The notes beneath the pieces are model-generated. The model was not told the DNA's origin. It ran no database searches and worked only from the letters and a program-made list of their open reading frames with translations. A stretch of DNA of 10,546 bases from Bacillota bacterium (GTDB lineage Bacteria > Bacillota > Clostridia > Christensenellales > CAG-138), in contig JAEWWD010000019.1 of NCBI GenBank assembly GCA_023396535.1, positions 1-10,546 on the forward strand, in the 5' to 3' direction. Numbering within the stretch: the first letter of the stretch is position 1; the number at the start of each line of letters is the position of its first letter. The translations under genes were made by a program, and so were the position numbers. Shown in pieces: positions 6,466 to 10,546 of this stretch.

Positions 6466-6903
6466 ATGGATGAACGGTTTATGCGCATGGCGCTGGAGGA
6501 AGCGCAGCGCGCCTACGAATTGGACGAGGTACCTGTGGGCGCCGTGCTTGTGATGCGCGGCAAGGTCATCGCCCGCGCGCACAACCTGTGCGAAGCGGCG
6601 TCGGATCCTACGGCGCACGCGGAAATGCTGGCGCTGCGGGAGGCCGCGCGCAAAGAGGGCGGGCGGCTTGCCGGCAGTACGCTTTACGTCACGCTGGAGC
6701 CCTGCGCCATGTGCGCGGGCGCGGCCGTGAACGCCCGCGTATCCCGCATCGTATTCGGCGCGTTCGATTCACGGGCGGGCTGCTGCGGCTCCGTGGCTGA
6801 TATCACGGACGGCTGGTTTTTGCATACCATCGAGGTGGCCGGTGGCGTGCTCGAAGCGGAGTGTGCGGCGCTGCTGCAGGCCTTTTTTGAGGAAAAACGT
6901 TGA
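6466..6903 (+). CDS. tadA: tRNA-specific adenosine deaminase TadA
   Basis: 145-residue zinc-dependent deaminase that converts A34 to inosine in the anticodon of tRNA-Arg(ACG), an essential wobble modification. The zinc and catalytic motif is H51-A-E53 (DPTAHAEMLALR), with E53 the proton shuttle, and the ligands C80 and C83 are in LEPCAMCAGA. The TadA-specific stretch GAFDSRAGCCGS follows and separates it from other CDA-fold deaminases. YELDEVPVGAVLV (17-29) is a hallmark of the TadA N-terminus. It is slightly shorter than typical TadA (150-167), with a short C-terminus. GGAGGAAT directly overlaps the hydrolase stop region and serves as its ribosome binding site, so translation is probably coupled. 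Confidence 0.95.
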   Translation: MDERFMRMALEEAQRAYELDEVPVGAVLVMRGKVIARAHNLCEAASDPTAHAEMLALREAARKEGGRLAGSTLYVTLEPCAMCAGAAVNARVSRIVFGAFDSRAGCCGSVADITDGWFLHTIEVAGGVLEAECAALLQAFFEEKR

Positions 6904-6990
6904 TCGCTGGCGAAAACAACGCCGGAAAGACCTAAATTTTATTGATTTTATTAACATTCTTTGAACAATGTGGATATGGCGCAACCAGCA

Positions 6991-7020
6991 TTGCACCTGC
7001 TTCGTTATAGCTGATATAAT
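6991..7020 (+). promoter_or_regulatory. Predicted promoter of the small membrane protein-sortase operon
   Basis: TTGCAC (6991-6996) and a perfect TATAAT (7015-7020) are 18 bases apart, with a TGn extension (7012-7014). An AT-rich stretch lies just upstream (6935-6965). Transcription would start near 7027. Confidence 0.7.
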
Positions 7021-7064
7021 ACGCAGGGAACACAATGCCGGCTACGTTCTTGAGGGGGAACAGC

Positions 7065-7484
7065 ATGGATAATCTGTTCAGCGTATTTGAGCTGATCGCG
7101 GGCGTGTATTTGATCTATGCCGCTATTTCGGGCAAAGGTCAGATATATAAAAACGACAACGTCAAAAAGGGCATGGAAGCGCGGTATCATAAAACCGTCC
7201 GCGTTTTATGCGCGGTAGTCGGTCCTGTCATGACCGCGCAGGGCATACTGGATTACCTGTATTTCAGCGCGCCCAGCCCTGCGATGCATACGGTTACCAC
7301 CGTGATGTTCGTACTTTCCCTCCTGGGCGTCGGTACCCTGTTTTATTTGACGCTGCGCATGACCGACAGGGATAAAGTTAAGCGCCAGCGTTCGGGGGCA
7401 GGTACCGCGCCGCGTTCGGCCTTCGAGTTTGACGAAGAGGACGCTTCGAATAGCCGCGCGGGCAAGGGGAATAAAAGAAAATAA
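7065..7484 (+). CDS. Small membrane protein with three predicted membrane segments, unknown function
   Basis: I do not recognise the family. The 139-residue product has hydrophobic segments at about 4-22 (ELIAGVYLIYAAIS), 45-67 (VLCAVVGPVMTAQGILDYLYF) and 76-98 (VMFVLSLLGVGTLFYLTL). A polar tail of about 40 residues follows, with an acidic patch EFDEEDAS and a basic end GKGNKRK. The loop between the first two segments is basic (KGMEARYHK), which would place it in the cytoplasm. The ATG at 7065 is chosen because AGGGGG (7053-7058) lies 6 bases upstream; the frame also opens at 7035 without such a site. It follows a strong promoter and precedes the sortase genes with only 42 bases between, so it may belong to the same operon and assist the surface proteins, but that is inference. 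Confidence 0.75.
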   Translation: MDNLFSVFELIAGVYLIYAAISGKGQIYKNDNVKKGMEARYHKTVRVLCAVVGPVMTAQGILDYLYFSAPSPAMHTVTTVMFVLSLLGVGTLFYLTLRMTDRDKVKRQRSGAGTAPRSAFEFDEEDASNSRAGKGNKRK

Positions 7485-7526
7485 GCGGTTCAAGCCGTAT
7501 TCGAAATTTCAAGGGGGATCCGTCTG

Positions 7527-8729
7527 ATGCATCGTAGCAGGAATATCCGCACACTCGCACTCATCGTTTGTCTGACCGTCGTACTGAGCTGTTTTGCACC
7601 CGCCTCACTGGCCGCCGCGCAATCCGCTCTCACCACCGGCAGCGTTATGTTCCGCACCGGTCCGGGCACCAACTACGCGTCGCAGGGGCAGCTTGCGCGC
7701 GGTACCGCGGTGACTGTTCTTGACGCCTCCAACAGTGAATGGTGGAAGATTTCGTATAACGGCCAGGAAGGCTATCTGGCCAGCAAATATGTCAAAGTGA
7801 CGGGAACCGCCGTTGTTGAAACGGTGACGGCAACCGTCACCGCCACGACGTCGCTCAGGGCCGGTGCCGGCACCGGCGGAACCATCGGCACCGTAAAGCG
7901 CGCGACTGTCGTCGCCGTATTGGATAGCAGCAATACTACATGGTGGAAGGTTTCCGCCGACGGCAAGGAAGGCTATATCCGCAGCACGTACCTGAAGCTT
8001 GCAACCGGTACGGCCGCTACGCCTGCGCCCAAACCCACGGCGACGGCTTCCGCCCCGGCCTCCAACTCCAATGTGACTGTTACGGGCGCGCTGGCCGGGA
8101 AAATCGCAAGCGCCAAAAAGACCAATTCGGATACGGTGGGCTGGATTCAGGTGCCCAATACCAATATTGACGAACCCATACTCTACGGCGCGAACTTCTA
8201 TTACGCGACGCACAATATTTACCGCCAGAAGTCCTACGAGGGCGTCTATCCCTTCTATAACCGCGCGACAAAGAACATCATTGTGTTTGGCCACAACCTG
8301 CGCGGCTCCGGCACTATATTCCACCAGTTGCACCACCTGCAGGAGGCGGCGCTGGGGTATACAAAGTGCCAGTCGGGCGATTGCAGAAGGGCGCTGTCCA
8401 GCAGCCTGCAGAACTGGTATCAGTCCTCTTCGGGACGCACCTGGGATGTCGCGATATACGGCACGCAGAAATGGGAAGTGTTTGCCATGTACGAGGTAAA
8501 GGCGAACGAGCCCATCTCCACTCTGCGCAACAACTGGAATCCGCTCGCGGGCGCAAGCACGGCGACCGTGCAGAAGTGGATCGACGGGCAGATCAGCCGC
8601 TCCGAGATCAAATTCGGCGTGAGCGTAAAGCCGACCGATCAGCTCATGACCCTCATCACCTGCGGCAACAACTACGATTACTCGACTGCAAATTCCCGCC
8701 TGTTCGTGTTCTTGAAGAACGTGGATTGA
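7527..8729 (+). CDS. Secreted class B sortase-like protein with two N-terminal SH3b domains
   Basis: 400-residue exported protein. A Sec signal peptide (about 1-30) ends at ASLAA/AQ, suggesting cleavage by signal peptidase I. Two bacterial SH3 domains follow at about 33-91 and 100-158 (each with RxGxGT, a VTVLD-type strand, WWK and GY[LI]xSxY). SH3b domains usually bind peptidoglycan. A Pro/Ala/Thr/Ser linker (160-185) leads to a sortase-B-like domain (about 200-400) with SDTVGWIQVPNTNIDEPILY. Catalytic candidates are H256 (VFGHNLRG), C379 (LITCGNN) and R391 (NSRLFVF), the order expected for a transpeptidase. A lipobox-like VLSC (18-22 region) is a weaker alternative. Sortases are normally held by an uncleaved N-terminal anchor; here wall binding may replace that. 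GGGGGAT (7513-7519) is the ribosome binding site. A paralogue follows 64 bases downstream. The LPXTG-like substrate is not visible. Confidence 0.87.
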   Translation: MHRSRNIRTLALIVCLTVVLSCFAPASLAAAQSALTTGSVMFRTGPGTNYASQGQLARGTAVTVLDASNSEWWKISYNGQEGYLASKYVKVTGTAVVETVTATVTATTSLRAGAGTGGTIGTVKRATVVAVLDSSNTTWWKVSADGKEGYIRSTYLKLATGTAATPAPKPTATASAPASNSNVTVTGALAGKIASAKKTNSDTVGWIQVPNTNIDEPILYGANFYYATHNIYRQKSYEGVYPFYNRATKNIIVFGHNLRGSGTIFHQLHHLQEAALGYTKCQSGDCRRALSSSLQNWYQSSSGRTWDVAIYGTQKWEVFAMYEVKANEPISTLRNNWNPLAGASTATVQKWIDGQISRSEIKFGVSVKPTDQLMTLITCGNNYDYSTANSRLFVFLKNVD

Positions 8730-8793
8730 CGCGGATTTCACAGTAAAAATCCCGATACAAAGGATTATCAACGAGAAGGAGGACTTGTTCGTT

Positions 8794-10546
8794 ATGAATT
8801 CCAGTCGGAAAAGCCTGCGCCTTGTTGCGCTGGCGATGTGCATGGCCCTGTTGTTCGGCCTTGCAGCGCCCGCAATGGCGGCCAGCATCTATGCTTACGG
8901 CACCGTGAACGCCAACAACACCCCCGTATATTCGTCTACGGCGAAAACGGCCACGCTGGGCGTATTCAATCTTGGCGACGTCGTCGCCATAGAATCTCAG
9001 GTGAGCGCGCAGAACCTGTACGTCGTACGGCTTGGCGCCAGCACCACCAGCGTCGGCTACATCGCAAAATCGGCGGTGGGCAGCGTGACTACCTCGCTTA
9101 AGAGCGGCACCGCCGTCGCGACCGTCAAGACAAGCGGAACCTCGACGGGCTCCGCAGGCGTTATCGCGAACTGCACCACCTGCAATTTCCGTGCGGCCGC
9201 CAGCAATTCCAGCACAAAGCTGGGCACGCTGAACAAGGGCACCGCCGTAACCGTATTGGCGACCGAAGGCAGCTTCTATAAGATCGTCGCAAACAACACG
9301 ACGGGGTATGTCTCCAAGACATATGTAACAATCACCAACACCAGCGGCACCGGCACCACGACGTCCGGCACCGCAGGCGTTATCGCCAACTGCAACAGCT
9401 ACGTCAACTTCCGCGCCACGGCCAGCGCTACCGGCACTCTGCTGGGTACGCTGAGCAAGGGTACCACCGTGACCGTGATCGCGACCGAGGGCAGCTTCTA
9501 TAAGCTTGTCGCCAACGGGAAAACCGGTTATGTCTCCAAGACGTACGTGACACTGACCGGCACGAGCACGCCCACTACCACCACGCCGACCACAACAACG
9601 CCTACTTCCGGCACCATAACCGGCACCGGCACATATGTTGCGCTGCGTTCAAAAGCCGCTTCCAGCTATTCCACCGTTGGGACGCTGAAAGTTGGCACAG
9701 TGGTCACCATCGGCGGCGAGAGCGGCGATTACTATAAGGTCACCGCGTCCGGCAAGACGGGCTATGTACCCAAGTCCAACGTAAAAACCGCCGCTACCAG
9801 CACCGGCACCACCGGCACCACCGGTACCCCGGGCGTTATCGCCAACTGCAACAGCTATGTTAACTTCCGCGCTACCGCAAGCGCTACTGGCGCCAAGCTG
9901 GGCACGCTCTCGAAGGGCGCCGCTGTGACAATTCTGGGCACTGAAGGCAGCTTCACCAAGCTTACCGCCAATGGCAAGACCGGCTATGTATCTTCGCAGT
10001 ATGTATCCGCGTCCGATTCTTCCGCTCCGACCACCACGACGCAGGGCACCGATACCGGCGCCATCGCGCTGGGTACCGGCGCGATCAAAGTGGAGCCCTA
10101 TCAGTCCTCCGCTTCTTCCACCGTGAAATCCAAGCTGGCCGCCGCGCAGAAGATCAACTCCAAGACCATCGGCTACATGAACATCGCCGGCACCAACATC
10201 CAGCAGCCGATCATGTACTACGGCTCCAGCAACGTACATTACTACAGCAACCACGACATCTATAACAGGTCGTCTTCTTCCGGCGTTCCGTACACCTTCT
10301 ATGGCCAGATGGTCCGCAATAACGTTGTCACCGGCCACAATATGCGCGGCTCCAACGCCATGCTGCATCAGCTGCACCACATTCAGGAGAAGACCCTGGG
10401 CTACACCAAGTGCCAGACCACGGATTACACCTGCAAAGGCAGCCTCTCCACCGCGCCCAGCCTGACTGTCGCGGCCAACCGCACTTGGGAAATCAGCCTG
10501 TTCGGCTACAACAAGTGGGAAGTCTGGGCTATGTACGAGACCCCCG
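8794..10546 (+). CDS. Large secreted SH3b-repeat class B sortase-like protein (3' end beyond window)
   Basis: The frame stays open to the window edge: 584 residues are visible. A signal peptide (about 1-30) ends at APAMAA. A divergent SH3b-like domain spans 32-95. Clear SH3b units lie at about 121-180, 195-254, 275-330 and 346-404, each ending in GYVSK[TS]Y or close variants. Thr/Ser/Gly/Pro-rich linkers, for example 257-275 and 331-345, separate them. From about 450 a sortase-B-like domain begins: INSKTIGYMNIAGTNIQQPI, YYSNHDIYN, then TGHNMRGSN with the catalytic candidate H515. The Cys and Arg of the triad would lie past the edge, so catalytic competence is unproven. The domain parallels the upstream sortase (HQLHH, LGYTKCQ, WEV). 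AGAAGGAGG (8774-8782) is a strong ribosome binding site. It probably remodels or decorates the cell wall, but its substrate is unknown. Confidence 0.87.
   Translation, partial: MNSSRKSLRLVALAMCMALLFGLAAPAMAASIYAYGTVNANNTPVYSSTAKTATLGVFNLGDVVAIESQVSAQNLYVVRLGASTTSVGYIAKSAVGSVTTSLKSGTAVATVKTSGTSTGSAGVIANCTTCNFRAAASNSSTKLGTLNKGTAVTVLATEGSFYKIVANNTTGYVSKTYVTITNTSGTGTTTSGTAGVIANCNSYVNFRATASATGTLLGTLSKGTTVTVIATEGSFYKLVANGKTGYVSKTYVTLTGTSTPTTTTPTTTTPTSGTITGTGTYVALRSKAASSYSTVGTLKVGTVVTIGGESGDYYKVTASGKTGYVPKSNVKTAATSTGTTGTTGTPGVIANCNSYVNFRATASATGAKLGTLSKGAAVTILGTEGSFTKLTANGKTGYVSSQYVSASDSSAPTTTTQGTDTGAIALGTGAIKVEPYQSSASSTVKSKLAAAQKINSKTIGYMNIAGTNIQQPIMYYGSSNVHYYSNHDIYNRSSSSGVPYTFYGQMVRNNVVTGHNMRGSNAMLHQLHHIQEKTLGYTKCQTTDYTCKGSLSTAPSLTVAANRTWEISLFGYNKWEVWAMYETP
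9154..10005 (+). repeat. Four in-frame SH3b repeats with conserved DNA-level ends
   Basis: Units of about 180 bases start at roughly 9154, 9376, 9616 and 9829. Three of them (9157, 9376 and 9832) begin with GGCGTTATCGC[CG]AACTGC; the second and third of these are identical over the first 24 bases and nearly so through the next codons. The 9616 unit is more diverged and lacks that start. This indicates recent internal duplication or gene conversion. The repeats are coding and in frame, so this is not a CRISPR array. Confidence 0.8.

Noticed and set aside
5407..6618. Minus-strand open frame of 403 codons
   Set aside because: It lies opposite the well-supported hydrolase and TadA start, crosses a terminator, and its Arg/His-rich composition is typical of a shadow frame in GC-rich DNA.
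6907..6925. Hairpin CTGGCG/CGCCGG just after tadA as a terminator
   Set aside because: The 6-pair stem contains a G-U pair and no T tract follows directly, so it is too weak to call.
6904..7064. SRP RNA or tRNA gene downstream of tadA, as found in some Firmicutes
   Set aside because: No cloverleaf or SRP hairpin signature (GGAA tetraloop domain) is visible in this AT-rich gap.
7572..7595. Lipoprotein signal (VLSC) in the first sortase
   Set aside because: Leu at -2 fits the lipobox poorly, and a standard AxA cleavage site follows, matching the paralogue, which has no lipobox.
7605..8888. Minus-strand open frame of 427 codons
   Set aside because: It is fully opposite the first sortase gene, whose motifs are clear. 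The composition is that of an antisense artefact.
9154..10005. Regularly spaced repeats resembling a CRISPR array
   Set aside because: Units are about 180 bases, in frame, and encode SH3b domains; spacers are conserved rather than unique.
9649..10380. Minus-strand open frame of 243 codons rich in Gly, Ala and Val
   Set aside because: It is the antisense of the Thr/Gly/Ser-rich SH3b repeats and sortase domain.

Overview
The window looks like a chromosomal stretch from an anaerobic, Gram-positive, Clostridia-like bacterium. I base this on strong AGGAGG-type ribosome binding sites, TTGACA/TATAAT-type promoters (several with an extended -10), a PTS sugar cassette with a DeoR repressor, and class B sortases fused to SH3b domains. 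I cannot name the species from sequence alone. No rRNA, tRNA, CRISPR array, transposase or phage gene was seen.

Region 1 (1-3640) is a sugar-acid utilisation cassette of the L-ascorbate (ula) type. A minus-strand operon encodes a PTS EIIA protein (UlaC-like), an FG-GAP/VCBS-type predicted beta-propeller protein of unknown activity, and an L-ascorbate-6-phosphate lactonase (UlaG) that runs off the left edge. A DeoR-family regulator is transcribed divergently. The 258-base intergenic region carries both promoters and repeats built on ATGAACGTTTAT: a tandem pair in the operon leader and one inverted copy between the -35 and -10 of the regulator. This is a self-contained regulatory circuit readable from the sequence.

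Region 2 (3640-5470) starts with a perfect hairpin and short ATTGTTCATT-type repeats that look like an intergenic repetitive element. They overlap the 3' end of a minus-strand MFS transporter of the UMF1/Atg22-like family. A divergent 65-residue ORF follows, with a very strong ribosome binding site and an intrinsic terminator downstream. I do not recognise its product.

Region 3 (5570-6903) has an extended -10 promoter driving an Est30-like alpha/beta hydrolase and, 3 bases after its stop, the tRNA adenosine deaminase TadA.

Region 4 (6990-10546) has a promoter followed by a small membrane protein with three predicted membrane segments and two consecutive secreted sortase-B-like proteins. The first has two SH3b domains. 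The second has one divergent and four clearer SH3b domains and is cut by the right edge before its catalytic cysteine. Both share an unusual Cys-containing insertion after the catalytic His. No terminator is visible between these three genes, so they probably form a cell-surface operon that continues to the right. This tandem of SH3b-sortases is the most unusual part of the window.
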